A stretch of DNA of 64,000 nt from Oceanospirillaceae bacterium. GTDB taxonomy: Bacteria; Pseudomonadota; Gammaproteobacteria; Pseudomonadales; Oceanobacteraceae. Below the pieces are notes generated by a model, which was not told the DNA's origin, ran no database searches, and was given only the letters and a program-made list of their open reading frames with translations. Location of the stretch: positions 10,921-74,920 of the forward strand of contig JACKOM010000013.1 in the NCBI GenBank assembly GCA_024234265.1. Direction: 5' to 3'. Numbering within the stretch: the first letter of the stretch is position 1; every line of letters begins with the position of its first letter. This document shows positions 32,951-41,734 of the stretch, in pieces. Made by a program: the position numbers and the translations under genes.

Positions 32951-34567
32951 TTATTTCAGTTTAAAGGCGCTGACCATTTTGTTCAGTTCCCCCGCCAGAC
33001 CAACCAGTTCATGGGCAACCTGGGCAGCCGCTTCGGCCTGTGCGGCGGTGTAATCTGCGCGTTGATTGATACCTGCCACGTGCTGTTCCACCCGCGTGCC
33101 TATGGCTAACTGGGCATTGGCGGCCTGTACTGTGCGGTTATTCAGCTCTTTAATTTGCCCGACCTGATCTGCAATCTGGTTGAGGGAGTTACCGGCTTCA
33201 TCGACCTGACGGGTGCTGTTTTCGGCGGTTTCTTCGGCTTTATCCATGACCGCCACGGCCTGGCGCGCCTCATTTTGCAGGCGTTCGATAATGGCTTCAA
33301 TTTCCTGGGTAGATTCGGCGGTGCGTTTGGCGAGGGTGCGTACTTCATCTGCGACAACCGCAAAACCCCGGCCGGTATCACCGGCGCGGGCCGCTTCAAT
33401 GGCCGCATTGAGTGCCAGCAGGTTAGTTTGTTCCGCAATGCCTTTAATAACATCCAGCACCTGGCCGACGTTGGTGCTTTGCTCGTCCAGGGTGTTGATG
33501 ACATTGCCTGCAGCTTTGATTTCCTGCATCAGGTTGCGTATGCCACCAATAGCTTTGCTGGTAATAGCTTTTCCTTGTGTAGAAAGCTGTTCGGCACTCT
33601 GTGAAGCCCTTGTACTTTCCTCCGCATTATTTTGCACGCTGTTTACCCCAAGCTGCAGTTCGCTGATGGCATTGACCACCTGATTGGCCGTGCCTTTTTG
33701 TTCAAGCACGGCATTTAATGAGTGGCCGCTGGCCTGCTCAATTTTGCCGGAGGCTGTGGTCAGCTGGGCAACGCTGCCAGCCATGTGTTGCAGGATGTCG
33801 CGCATTTTTTCGATGGTGCGGTTAAACGCGCGGCTGACCTGGCTGATCTCATCGCGGGTGTGTATGGGAATGCTCACACTTAAATCTGCGTTGTTTTCTA
33901 CTTGCTGCAGGGCACGGTGTAATACCCGGATAGGTTTGATGACAAAACGGCGCAGCACATAAGCAATCGCGAGCAGGGCGCAGATAAACAGAGCACTGAT
34001 TGCCAATGTGACCATCAGCAGATTACTGCGGATTTGCGCATTGGCTTTGCCCATGTCGTAACTCATGCGCACTGCACCGAGCACTGTGCCTTCGCTGACC
34101 TGGTGGCAGCTCAGGCAGTTCGTGCCGCGATAATCACTGCTGGCACGGATGGGCAAAATAAATGTCAGGCGGTGTTCACCGTTGCGGGTATAGGTATCCA
34201 GAAATTGGGTCTCCCCCAGCAGGCCTTTTTCATCCAGGTTGTCGCTGGTTTGCTCGTCGGCCATGCCCTGGCCAAACGCCGCTTTGACCGCATCGCCGCG
34301 AATGATACGTGCTTCAGCGATGTTGTCGTTTTCTTTCATCTTGTGTTGCACAAGTTCCCGTTTGTCCATGCCGCCCTGCAGCATCAGCATATTAATGGCA
34401 TCAAAATACGCATGGGCACCCATGTTGAGTTGTTTTTCAACCATTTCCCGGGCGAGATTATTTTCTGAGCGGATTTCCAGGCTGAGTACAGCGAACAGGG
34501 TCACGGTAAAAACCATTCCAATGGCGATGTACATTTTGGCCTGAATGCTGAGGTTATTGCTTTCCAT
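32951..34567 (-). CDS. Methyl-accepting chemotaxis protein with periplasmic haem c motif
   Basis: This 538-aa receptor has TM1 at about residues 12-31, a periplasmic sensor domain to about 180, TM2 at about 183-205, HAMP at about 206-258 and a long signalling coiled coil. The methyl-accepting hairpin tip is GIAEQTNLLALNAAIEAARA. The periplasmic domain contains CLSCH (C151, C154, H155), a covalent haem-binding motif, so it probably senses redox state or a gaseous ligand. The ATG at 34567 has GGGAAG upstream and is preferred to the upstream start. Neither this gene nor the other receptor in the window has chemotaxis kinases nearby. Confidence 0.92.
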   Translation of the reverse strand: MESNNLSIQAKMYIAIGMVFTVTLFAVLSLEIRSENNLAREMVEKQLNMGAHAYFDAINMLMLQGGMDKRELVQHKMKENDNIAEARIIRGDAVKAAFGQGMADEQTSDNLDEKGLLGETQFLDTYTRNGEHRLTFILPIRASSDYRGTNCLSCHQVSEGTVLGAVRMSYDMGKANAQIRSNLLMVTLAISALFICALLAIAYVLRRFVIKPIRVLHRALQQVENNADLSVSIPIHTRDEISQVSRAFNRTIEKMRDILQHMAGSVAQLTTASGKIEQASGHSLNAVLEQKGTANQVVNAISELQLGVNSVQNNAEESTRASQSAEQLSTQGKAITSKAIGGIRNLMQEIKAAGNVINTLDEQSTNVGQVLDVIKGIAEQTNLLALNAAIEAARAGDTGRGFAVVADEVRTLAKRTAESTQEIEAIIERLQNEARQAVAVMDKAEETAENSTRQVDEAGNSLNQIADQVGQIKELNNRTVQAANAQLAIGTRVEQHVAGINQRADYTAAQAEAAAQVAHELVGLAGELNKMVSAFKLK

Positions 34568-34675
34568 ACAAGCTTCCCTGCTATGTGCGTACAGGCTGAA
34601 AGTATGGCAGGCTTTGGGTGTTTTGCTGGGCCCGGCCATGTGCGCCGTGGTTTGCAGCGGTTGCGGGAGTTAAGG

Positions 34676-35002
34676 ATGTATCAGATTTGGGTGTATGTAC
34701 CTGACAGCCATGTGGCGCAGGTTAAAGATGCTTTGTTTGCCGCCGGTGCAGGGCAAATAGGTGATTATGATGCCTGTGCCTGGCAGGTGCAGGGCATGGG
34801 GCAGTTCCGCCCCCTGGCCGGCAGCCAGCCTTTTATCGGCAAACTCAATGAAGTAGAAACCGTCAGTGAATGGCGCGTTGAGCTGGTATGCGCTGCAGGC
34901 CAGATACGTGCTGCCTTGCAGGCCATGCTGGCGGCCCATCCCTATGAGGAACCCGCCTACGGCGTAGTGCCGGTGTTGGGTCTGGCGGATTTCCCTGCGT
35001 AA
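34676..35002 (+). CDS. NIF3-like small protein (NGG1p-interacting factor-type)
   Basis: This 108-aa protein resembles the YqfO/CutA-like inserted domain of NIF3 proteins, occurring here alone: MYQIWVYVPDSHVAQVKDAL at the start and MLAAHPYEEPAYGVVPV at residues 84-100. The HPYEEPAY motif is diagnostic of that domain. Stand-alone versions are common in gammaproteobacteria and have no fixed function. The ATG at 34676 has TAAGG directly before it. The stop is 7 bp before MITE copy 1. Confidence 0.85.
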   Translation: MYQIWVYVPDSHVAQVKDALFAAGAGQIGDYDACAWQVQGMGQFRPLAGSQPFIGKLNEVETVSEWRVELVCAAGQIRAALQAMLAAHPYEEPAYGVVPVLGLADFPA

Positions 35003-35009
35003 ATTTTAA

Positions 35010-35272
35010 GGAACCTCTGAATAACTCGGTGCCCGCACCGGCTTTGCGAAAGAAATCAGATCAAGGCGCAGATTTGCAGGCATAACGGGTTACGTCGAAA
35101 AGCTGCAACACAGAGCTGGTTTGTTTCGCAAAGCCCCGAAGGGCGCAGGCTGCCAGTCGATCTGGCTGTGTTGGCGATTTTGAATCGGCCCCGTCATTTC
35201 CTGCAATCGCCGCCTTGCCATTTTCATCTGGCAGCACATGCGCGGCGCTGTGCAGAGTTATTCAGAGGTTCC
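35010..35272. mobile_element. MITE family A, copy 1 (263 bp)
   Basis: Its terminal inverted repeats are GGAACCTCTGAATAACTC. The flanks are TTAA (35006-35009) and TTCA (35273-35276), a target duplication with one mismatch. It is inverted relative to copies 2 and 3. No ORF of a transposase is present. The TIR type and 4-bp duplication suggest mobilisation by an IS5-group transposase. Its right end provides the stop codon of the NUDIX gene. Confidence 0.85.
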
Positions 35273-35818
35273 TTCACTGCGCGGGCGCGGCAGAATATTG
35301 CTGACCCTGTGTTCTATTGTGCCGGTGGTTTTATCCTGCAGGTAATCCCGTAATGTGCGGCTGACGGTGGGGAAGGCAATTTCATCCCATGGAATATCGG
35401 CGGGGGCAAACAGGCGGATTTCACTGGATTCGGATGTGCTCCCGGCGTGCTGCGGGCCTGTCATTTCGGCCAGGAAAAAGATATGCACCTGGGAGATATG
35501 CGGCACGCTGATCATGCTCAGCAGTTTGCCGGCTTGCACTTCCACCCCGGCTTCTTCGAGGGTTTCCCGCGCAGCGCCCTGTTGCAGGGTTTCACCTTCT
35601 TCCATAAACCCTGCGGGTAATGTCCAGAAACCTTTACGTGGCTCTATGTTGCGCCGGCACAGCAGGATTTGCTCGCCAAACACCGGCAGGCAGCCGGCGA
35701 TAATACGTGGGTTGCGGTAATGGATGGTGCCGCAACGGGTGCACACGGCACGTTCGCGGTTATCGAGTTCAGGGATTTTGTATTCGACGCTGTGGCCGCA
35801 CTGATCGCAGTATTTCAT
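35258..35818 (-). CDS. Zinc-ribbon NUDIX hydrolase
   Basis: This 186-aa protein has an N-terminal zinc ribbon (C4, C7, C26, C29) followed by the NUDIX fold. The Nudix box is GFMEEGETLQQGAARE then TLEEAGV near residues 70-92, intact with its EE pair. It resembles the NudC/ADP-ribose-type hydrolases but is shorter than NAD pyrophosphatase NudC. The last residues (EGTSE) and the TAA stop are encoded by the terminal inverted repeat of MITE copy 1, so the original C-terminus has been replaced. The gene is bracketed by two oppositely oriented MITE copies. Confidence 0.9.
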   Translation of the reverse strand: MKYCDQCGHSVEYKIPELDNRERAVCTRCGTIHYRNPRIIAGCLPVFGEQILLCRRNIEPRKGFWTLPAGFMEEGETLQQGAARETLEEAGVEVQAGKLLSMISVPHISQVHIFFLAEMTGPQHAGSTSESSEIRLFAPADIPWDEIAFPTVSRTLRDYLQDKTTGTIEHRVSNILPRPRSEGTSE

Positions 35819-35878
35819 GTCACCTCCCGGGGGCTGCCAGTATAAGCATGCCCCTCAGGCGGTGGGAAATTATTCTTG

Positions 35879-36139
35879 GGAACCTCTGAATAACTCTGTA
35901 CAGCGTCGCGCATGTGCTGCCAGTTGAGATTGGCAAGGCGGCGATTGCAGGAAATGACGAGTCCTTTACAAGATCGCCAACGCAGCCAGTTCGGCTGGCA
36001 GCCTGCGCCCGGAGGGGCTTTGTGAAAAAAACCAGCTCGGTGTTGCAGCTTTTGACGTAACCCGTTATGCCTGCAAATCTGCGCCTTGATCTGATTTTTT
36101 CGCAAAGCCGACGCGGGCACTGAGTTATTCAGAGGTTCC
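35879..36139. mobile_element. MITE family A, copy 2 (261 bp)
   Basis: It has the same terminal repeats as copy 1 but is inverted relative to it. A perfect 4-bp target duplication, CTTG, lies at 35875-35878 and 36140-36143. Its right end supplies the stop codon of the DUF3135 gene. Together with copy 1 it brackets the NUDIX gene. Confidence 0.9.
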
Positions 36140-36470
36140 CTTGATCTTTACGGCGGAAGCTCAGGACCTTGGCCTCAACCTGCTCGGTTTGTGGCAGTTC
36201 GATCTGGCCTGTGCTGCCTTTGATATAGGTGCCAAGGGAGTGCAAGGAATCGTGCATCATTTTGCTGATTTGCAGGCAGGAGGCCATGGGGGTTTTGCTC
36301 AGGCGACGCTGGGCATCAATCTGAAACTGCAGGCCCTGCAGGCGCTGGCGCAGGTGTTCGGGCGCTGCGTGAATCAGCTTGTTAATGTGCATCTGACGCA
36401 GGCGCTCCAGGGCCTGCGGATCGTTTTGCGCCATTTCGCGCATTTTTTCAAAACTCGGCAGTGACGGCAT
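36129..36470 (-). CDS. DUF3135 family protein
   Basis: This 113-aa helical soluble protein has FEKMREMAQNDPQALERLR, LRQRLQGLQFQIDAQRRLSK and LQISKMMHDSLHSLGTYI, the pattern of DUF3135. The function is unknown. The final residues (QGNL) and the TGA stop come from MITE copy 2 and its target duplication, so the C-terminus has been changed by the insertion. The start ATG at 36470 is followed by the conserved PSLPSFEKMRE opening. Confidence 0.85.
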   Translation of the reverse strand: MPSLPSFEKMREMAQNDPQALERLRQMHINKLIHAAPEHLRQRLQGLQFQIDAQRRLSKTPMASCLQISKMMHDSLHSLGTYIKGSTGQIELPQTEQVEAKVLSFRRKDQGNL

Positions 36471-36860
36471 AACAACAACCTATTGGTTAAAAAATAACCA
36501 TATTTGACATACACAAAAGCTAGTCTACCGGCCACTTGCTCAAAACATAAGCTTGCAAAAAAAACGGCTTTCAGGCTGATCTGGGCTGCATACGGATGCT
36601 GTAAAACGGGCAAAAATCAGTTGGGCTGTAAAAGTCTAATGCTGACAAGGGCTTAGGTGAAAATGTGGGTGTTAGGCCGGGCTGTCATCGGTTATTAATA
36701 TTATTGAAACACTTGTTTTAAGGCGAAATTGCTCTAAAAATCAACCGCTTATCCGGCTCCTTAAAACCCCGCAGGCGGCTTTGCCATTACATAAGGTTGC
36801 AAAATGTCACTGGCAAGGCGAAGCAGCAGGGTTAGAATGCCTTTAACAGACCATGAGTAA
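36471..36860. other. Intergenic region, no gene seen
   Basis: This 390-bp gap lies between the DUF3135 gene and the divergent CoA pyrophosphatase gene and should contain both promoters. A TTGACA hexamer occurs near 36505, but no good -10 follows at the right spacing on the plus strand. Short ORFs here are shadows without ribosome sites. I see no repeat or RNA structure. Confidence 0.5.
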
Positions 36861-37451
36861 ATGACGGTGTTAAGCCAGCTTATTGAAGGTGTCAGGGCCC
36901 ATACACCGCAGGTTTTCCCCGAGCACAGCCTGGCCGATGCAGCTGTGCTGGTGGCGGTAACCCGCGATGAACACAACCCTGAAATTATTTTGACCCTGCG
37001 TTCCACCCAGTTGCCTACCCACAAAGGTGAGGTGGCTTTTGCCGGTGGTAAAACCGACCCTGAAGACGCGGATGCCGTGGCCACGGCCCTGCGTGAGGCC
37101 CATGAAGAAGTGGGTATCGCCCCTGCCCAGGTGGAAGTCGTGGGCGCGCTGGATCAGGTGGTTTCGCGTTTTGGTTTTGTGGTGACCCCTGTGCTGGGCT
37201 TGGTGGCACAGGATATAGAACTGCACCCTGACCCCCGTGAATTGCAGGCGGTGTTCCGCGTGCCACTCAAGTTTTTTCTGGAAAATGAACCTGCCATCGA
37301 TCAGCTCGGCAGTTTTCGCGTACCGCGCTGGCAGTACGAAAATTTTATGATCTGGGGTCTGACCGCGATGATGATCGCGCAGATGATGAATCAGTTTTAC
37401 GGCGCGACAATTGAGCTGCAGCTCGATGATGTGCAGAAGCTGCTCGCATAA
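36861..37451 (+). CDS. CoA pyrophosphatase (NudL-like NUDIX hydrolase)
   Basis: This 196-aa protein probably hydrolyses CoA or its derivatives to phosphopantetheine and 3',5'-ADP. The UPF0035 signature LTLRSTQLPTHKGEVAFAGG runs near residues 41-60 and leads into the Nudix box, which ends with ALREAHEEVGI near 74-84. Length and layout match NudL. It begins a run of four genes on the plus strand that continues with the carbonic-anhydrase-like gene after 17 bp. Confidence 0.9.
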   Translation: MTVLSQLIEGVRAHTPQVFPEHSLADAAVLVAVTRDEHNPEIILTLRSTQLPTHKGEVAFAGGKTDPEDADAVATALREAHEEVGIAPAQVEVVGALDQVVSRFGFVVTPVLGLVAQDIELHPDPRELQAVFRVPLKFFLENEPAIDQLGSFRVPRWQYENFMIWGLTAMMIAQMMNQFYGATIELQLDDVQKLLA

Positions 37452-37468
37452 TAAAAAAGAGGTGCCAC

Positions 37469-38005
37469 ATGTTATATGCGCTGGATAAACGCCAGGTTGA
37501 ACTGCGCGGTGAAAACCATTTTATCGCCAATAACGCCACGTTAGTTGGCTCTGTGATTCTTGAGAATAACGTCAGTATCTGGTTCAACGTGGTGATCCGT
37601 GCGGATAACGATGAAATCAGTATCGGTGAAAACAGCAATATTCAGGATGGCTCAGTTCTGCACACCGACGGTGGCATCAAGCTGCGCGTGGGTAAAGGTG
37701 TGACCGTGGGTCACAAGGCCATGCTGCACGGCTGTGAGATCGGCGATTATTCCCTGATAGGTATTAATGCTGTGGTGCTCAACGGCGCGAAAATCGGCAA
37801 ACACTGTCTGATTGGCGCTAACACACTGATTCCCGAAGGCATGGTGATTCCCGATGGTTCCATGGTGGTGGGCACTCCTGGGCAGATCAAACGCCAGCTG
37901 AGTGATGCGCAGAAGAAATTGCTCGAAGCCAGTGCTGCCCATTATGTTCAGAACGGTATGCGGTATAATGCCCATCTCGTTGAGCAGTCGAATTTTACAA
38001 AATGA
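37469..38005 (+). CDS. Gamma-carbonic anhydrase family protein (YrdA-like)
   Basis: This 178-aa left-handed beta-helix trimer has hexapeptide repeats across residues 15-145. The three zinc ligands are visible as H65, H82 and H87 (SVLHTDGG, VTVGHKAMLHGCEIGD). Activity in this YrdA-like branch is uncertain. An AGAGG ribosome site precedes the ATG. The last codons overlap the DUF1289 gene by 4 bases (ATGA). Confidence 0.92.
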   Translation: MLYALDKRQVELRGENHFIANNATLVGSVILENNVSIWFNVVIRADNDEISIGENSNIQDGSVLHTDGGIKLRVGKGVTVGHKAMLHGCEIGDYSLIGINAVVLNGAKIGKHCLIGANTLIPEGMVIPDGSMVVGTPGQIKRQLSDAQKKLLEASAAHYVQNGMRYNAHLVEQSNFTK

Positions 38006-38193
38006 GCGATAAACCGGTTATTTCCCCCTGCGTGGGCATCTGTGCCCTGGATGAAAACGACATCTGCATAGGTTGTTACCGCACTGGCCGTGAAATCAGC
38101 GATTGGGGCATGATGGCAAATGATCAGCGCCGTGAAGTGCTGCAAAAAGTGGCTGAGCGTGAGCGGGCTGCGGCCAATTTTATCGCGCTCTGA
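38002..38193 (+). CDS. DUF1289 small cysteine protein
   Basis: This 63-aa protein has four cysteines, C10, C14, C22 and C25 (ISPCVGICALDENDICIGCYR), in the DUF1289 pattern, followed by the typical GREISDW and a helical tail. It probably binds a metal. It overlaps the preceding carbonic-anhydrase-like gene by four bases, so translation is coupled. Confidence 0.9.
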   Translation: MSDKPVISPCVGICALDENDICIGCYRTGREISDWGMMANDQRREVLQKVAERERAAANFIAL

Positions 38194-38292
38194 TAGCCGT
38201 TTTTAGAGCACCTGAGTTAACCCTCTGATCGTATGGAACTCCTCCGGGTGCGGCCTTTTCTCTGGCCGCGCCGCTTAACACAAGGTTTTGTT

Positions 38293-39477
38293 ATGAATAT
38301 TTCCCTGGGCACCCCTTTAAGTGCCACGGCTAAAAAAGTTCTGTTATGTGGCGCCGGTGAATTAGGTAAAGAAGTGGCGATTGAGCTGCAGCGTCTGGGT
38401 GTGGAAGTCATCGCCGTAGACCGTTATGCCAATGCCCCTGCCATGCAGGTGGCCCACCGCAGCCATGTGATCAGTATGCTTGATGGTGCTGCCCTGCGTG
38501 CTGTGATTGAGCAGGAAAAACCCGATTTAATCGTGCCGGAAATTGAAGCCATCGCCACCGCTACCCTGGCGGAGCTGGAGCAGGAAGGTTTTACCGTTAT
38601 TCCCACCGCCCGTGCGACCCAGCTGACCATGAACCGTGAGGGCATCCGCCGCCTCGCTGCGGAAGAATTAGGTTTGCCCACCAGTCCTTACCGTTTTGCC
38701 AGCAGCGAAGCCGAGTTTAATCAGGCTGTGGCTGAGATTGGTTTGCCCTGTGTGGTGAAACCTATTATGAGCAGCTCTGGTAAAGGTCAATCCACGCTGA
38801 AAAGCAGCGCCGATATTAAAGCCGCCTGGGATTATGCCCAGCAGGGCGGGCGTGCCGGGCAGGGCAAAGTGATCGTAGAGGGTTTTGTCGATTTTGATTA
38901 CGAAATTACCCTGCTGACCATTCGCCATGGCGGGCAAACTTCCTTCTGTGCGCCCATCGGCCATCGCCAGGAAAAAGGCGATTATCAGGAATCCTGGCAG
39001 CCCCAGGTGATGAGCGAAACGGCCCTGCAACAGGCCCAGGATATTGGCCATAAAATTACCAGCGCACTGGGCGGTAAAGGTTTGTTTGGCGTGGAATTAT
39101 TTGTGAAAGGCGATGAGGTGATTTTCAGCGAAGTTTCCCCGCGCCCCCACGACACAGGTTTGGTGACATTAATTTCCCAGGATTTAAGTGAATTTGCCCT
39201 GCATGCCCGCGCGATTCTGGATTTACCTATTCCCAATATTCGTCAGCGTGGCCCTGCGGCCAGCAGCGTGATTCTGGTGGAGGGTAACAGCGAGCAATTA
39301 AGTTTTGGCAATTTACAGCAGGTGCTGGCCATGCCGGATACACAATTACGCCTGTTTGGTAAACCCGAAGTGAAAGGCAGTCGCCGTATGGGTGTAGTGC
39401 TGGCCCTGGCTGATGATGTGCAAGCGGCGAGGGATAAAGCCAATGCCGCATCCGCTGCGGTGACGCTGAAATTCTGA
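38293..39477 (+). CDS. purT: Formate-dependent GAR transformylase
   Basis: This 394-aa ATP-grasp enzyme makes formyl-GAR from GAR, formate and ATP in purine synthesis. The N-terminal pre-ATP-grasp domain has VLLCGAGELGKEVAIELQRL, and the ATP-grasp core has PCVVKPIMSSSGKGQS near residues 154-169. The metal-binding FSEVSPRPHDTG lies near 278-289. The ATG at 38293 has AAGG upstream. A GC-rich hairpin (GCGGCC/GGCCGC, 38250-38269) sits 24 bp before the start and could be a remnant terminator or a translation-affecting leader. A terminator follows the gene. Confidence 0.96.
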   Translation: MNISLGTPLSATAKKVLLCGAGELGKEVAIELQRLGVEVIAVDRYANAPAMQVAHRSHVISMLDGAALRAVIEQEKPDLIVPEIEAIATATLAELEQEGFTVIPTARATQLTMNREGIRRLAAEELGLPTSPYRFASSEAEFNQAVAEIGLPCVVKPIMSSSGKGQSTLKSSADIKAAWDYAQQGGRAGQGKVIVEGFVDFDYEITLLTIRHGGQTSFCAPIGHRQEKGDYQESWQPQVMSETALQQAQDIGHKITSALGGKGLFGVELFVKGDEVIFSEVSPRPHDTGLVTLISQDLSEFALHARAILDLPIPNIRQRGPAASSVILVEGNSEQLSFGNLQQVLAMPDTQLRLFGKPEVKGSRRMGVVLALADDVQAARDKANAASAAVTLKF

Positions 39478-39490
39478 ATTTAATGCCCAT

Positions 39491-39520
39491 AAAAAAGCCC
39501 GCTGCGAGCGGGCTTTTTTA
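39491..39520. terminator. Bidirectional terminator after purT
   Basis: AAAAAAGCCCGCT and AGCGGGCTTTTTT pair around GCG. It serves purT and the convergent CorB-like gene. Confidence 0.92.
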
Positions 39521-39538
39521 TGGCTGAATGTTTAATTA

Positions 39539-40822
39539 TCAGCTTTCCACATCATCCAGGGTGTGCTGGGTAATACGCACGCTGGCAATGGTGTTGGCTT
39601 TTGTTTTCAGAATTTCGATGCGGTAATTTTCAATTTTCAGGCAGATATTGGCATCGGGAATAGATTCTAAATATTCGATAATTAAACCACTTAAGGTTTT
39701 CGGCCCGTCTGTGGGTAAATCCCAGCCCACGATGCGGTTTAAATCACGCACATAAGTGGCACCATCAATGATGTAACTGCCGTCTTTTTGTGGGTGCACA
39801 TCCTGATGGGAGTCGGCCACGTCGGTGGTAAAGTCGCCGACAATTTCTTCCAGAATATCTTCCAGGGTGGCAATACCCTGCACATCTCCGTATTCATCCA
39901 CCACAATCGCGATGCGGCGTTTTTTCTTCTGGAAGTTAAATAACTGGGTATGCAGAGGTGTGCTCACCGGAATGAAATAGGGTTCGCGGCTGGCCTGTAA
40001 TAAATCCGCTTTATTAAATTCATCTTTAGCGAGAATTTTCGCCGCATTACGCATGTGTAATACACCCACCACGTTATTGATATCACCTTTCCAGATCGGC
40101 AGGCGGGTATGCTGGGTGGAGCGCAGGGCTTCTTTAATGCTGCGTAAATCATCTTCCAGATCGATACCGACCACTTCGTTACGCGGCACCATAATGTCGG
40201 AAACGGTGACTTTTTCTAAATCCAGAATGGATAACAACATGCGCTGACGGCGCACAGGAATTAATGCACCGGCTTCGTTAATCAGGGTGCGGAATTCTTC
40301 GGTGCTGAGTAAATCACGGGACTTGGTATCGACCTGTAAACGGGTAATGCGGATTAAACCGTTTACTATCATGTTTACCATCCATACAAATGGCATCAAT
40401 AACCACAGGATCACACGCAGCAAATAAGCTGCTTTAAACGCGATGCTTTCCGGGTGGTTTGCAGCGATGGTTTTGGGTGTGACTTCGGCAAAAATTAATA
40501 CCACTAAGGTGAGAATAACCGTGGCTACTGTTACGCCGAGTTCAGGGTTATCCACCCAGATACGTTGTGCAATCAGGGTGGCAATTGACGCAGCGGCAAT
40601 ATTCACAAAGTTGTTGCCGATCAGAATCACACCAATCAGGCGGTCGGTACGTTTTAATAAATTCACCGCGAGGGTTGCAGGGCCATGACCATTTTTGGCG
40701 AGGTGCCGCAGACGGTAGCGGTTGAGTGACATCATGGCGGTCTCAGAACTTGAGAAAAACGCCGAGAATAAAATCAGGATAAATAAAATAATGAACAGGA
40801 ATGATAACGGGATTTCGTTCAC
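39539..40822 (-). CDS. HlyC/CorC family (CorB/YfjD-like) membrane transporter
   Basis: This 427-aa protein has an N-terminal DUF21 domain with about four membrane segments (residues 5-170, SAFFSSSETAMMSLNRYRL and EVTPKTIAANHPE), a CBS pair (about 200-335, IMVPRNEVVGID) and a C-terminal CorC_HlyC domain (345-420, DGSYIIDGATYVRDLN). Relatives act in magnesium or cobalt efflux. It is the second gene of a minus-strand pair with ypjD, 12 bp apart, as in pseudomonads. It is distinct from the PaeA-like paralogue at 16770-18098. Confidence 0.93.
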   Translation of the reverse strand: MNEIPLSFLFIILFILILFSAFFSSSETAMMSLNRYRLRHLAKNGHGPATLAVNLLKRTDRLIGVILIGNNFVNIAAASIATLIAQRIWVDNPELGVTVATVILTLVVLIFAEVTPKTIAANHPESIAFKAAYLLRVILWLLMPFVWMVNMIVNGLIRITRLQVDTKSRDLLSTEEFRTLINEAGALIPVRRQRMLLSILDLEKVTVSDIMVPRNEVVGIDLEDDLRSIKEALRSTQHTRLPIWKGDINNVVGVLHMRNAAKILAKDEFNKADLLQASREPYFIPVSTPLHTQLFNFQKKKRRIAIVVDEYGDVQGIATLEDILEEIVGDFTTDVADSHQDVHPQKDGSYIIDGATYVRDLNRIVGWDLPTDGPKTLSGLIIEYLESIPDANICLKIENYRIEILKTKANTIASVRITQHTLDDVES

Positions 40823-40834
40823 GGAACTGTCTGC

Positions 40835-41635
40835 CTAGTGGCTGGAGAGAATAAATTCGAGTACCAGTTTGCTGCCAAAATAGGCCAGCGCCAGTAAACC
40901 TAAACCGGACAACGTCCAGATGCTGGCGGTTTGCCCGCGCCATCCGAAACGGTAACGGCCTAATAACAGGGCGGCAAAAATGCACCAGCCAATAATGCTC
41001 AGCAGGGTTTTATGGGCGAGGTGCTGGGCAAACATGTTATCCAAAAATACAAAACCTGAGCCTATAGCCAGGGTTAAAAAAATCATGCCGGCCCAGATCA
41101 TCTCAAACATGAGTTTATCCATGGTTTGTAAGGGGGGCAGGCTGCGTAATATTCCCGCGACATGTTTACGTTTTAATTGCTGATCCTGAATGATCACCAA
41201 AATTCCCTGGAAGGCAGCAATGGTCAGCAGGCTGTAAGCCAGTACAGAAAGTAAAATGTGGGCAAGCAGGCCGCGGTTAAAATGTTCCAGGGCGTGATGG
41301 TTGCCGGGAATGAATAAATCCATGGCCATCACAAGTGCTGTCATGGGGAAAATACCGATAAATAAATTTTCCACGGGTTTTTTGATGGCGCTGATCAATA
41401 CAATTGCGCTGATGGCCAGTGCAATCAGTGAGCCGCCATTAAACAGGGAGAAATTCATGCCGTGCTCGCTGAATATCGGCATAAACCAGGCGGCTGAGTG
41501 GCATAAAACGGCGGCTGCGGCGCTGCCCATTAACAGGTTGCGTGGGGTACCCTGGTGGCCGCGGATGCGGCGGAACTGCAGCAGAGCTGCGAAGCTGTAG
41601 AGCAATATGGCACTGACTGCCAGTAGGTTGGCCAT
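40835..41635 (-). CDS. ypjD: CcsA-like inner-membrane protein YpjD
   Basis: This 266-aa integral membrane protein has about eight hydrophobic segments and belongs to the cytochrome c assembly (CcsA/CcmC) fold. FNRGLLAHILLSVLAYSLL near residues 118-136 is the conserved core. YpjD itself has no firm function. The ATG at 41635 is preferred over upstream in-frame starts because it opens with the hydrophobic MANLLAVSAILL. It is divergent from ffh, as is usual. Confidence 0.9.
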   Translation of the reverse strand: MANLLAVSAILLYSFAALLQFRRIRGHQGTPRNLLMGSAAAAVLCHSAAWFMPIFSEHGMNFSLFNGGSLIALAISAIVLISAIKKPVENLFIGIFPMTALVMAMDLFIPGNHHALEHFNRGLLAHILLSVLAYSLLTIAAFQGILVIIQDQQLKRKHVAGILRSLPPLQTMDKLMFEMIWAGMIFLTLAIGSGFVFLDNMFAQHLAHKTLLSIIGWCIFAALLLGRYRFGWRGQTASIWTLSGLGLLALAYFGSKLVLEFILSSH

Positions 41636-41660
41636 GTACTGATAATTCCGTTTTGCAGGC

Positions 41661-41693
41661 TTGGCTGTGAATAAGCCACGATTTCTATATAAT
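41661..41693 (+). promoter_or_regulatory. Probable ffh promoter (-10 TATAAT)
   Basis: A consensus -10 TATAAT is at 41688-41693, 41 bp before the ffh ATG. The -35 is weak: TTGGCT at 41661 has long spacing, and TGTGAA near 41666 is the better-spaced candidate. Confidence 0.65.
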
Positions 41694-41734
41694 GCCTGAC
41701 AATTGTGCACACTGCTGTCTTGGATGTATAGAGC

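Noticed and set aside
35010..35272. Insertion sequence encoding a transposase
   Set aside because: The element is only 263 bp with terminal repeats and no transposase frame, so it is a non-autonomous MITE.
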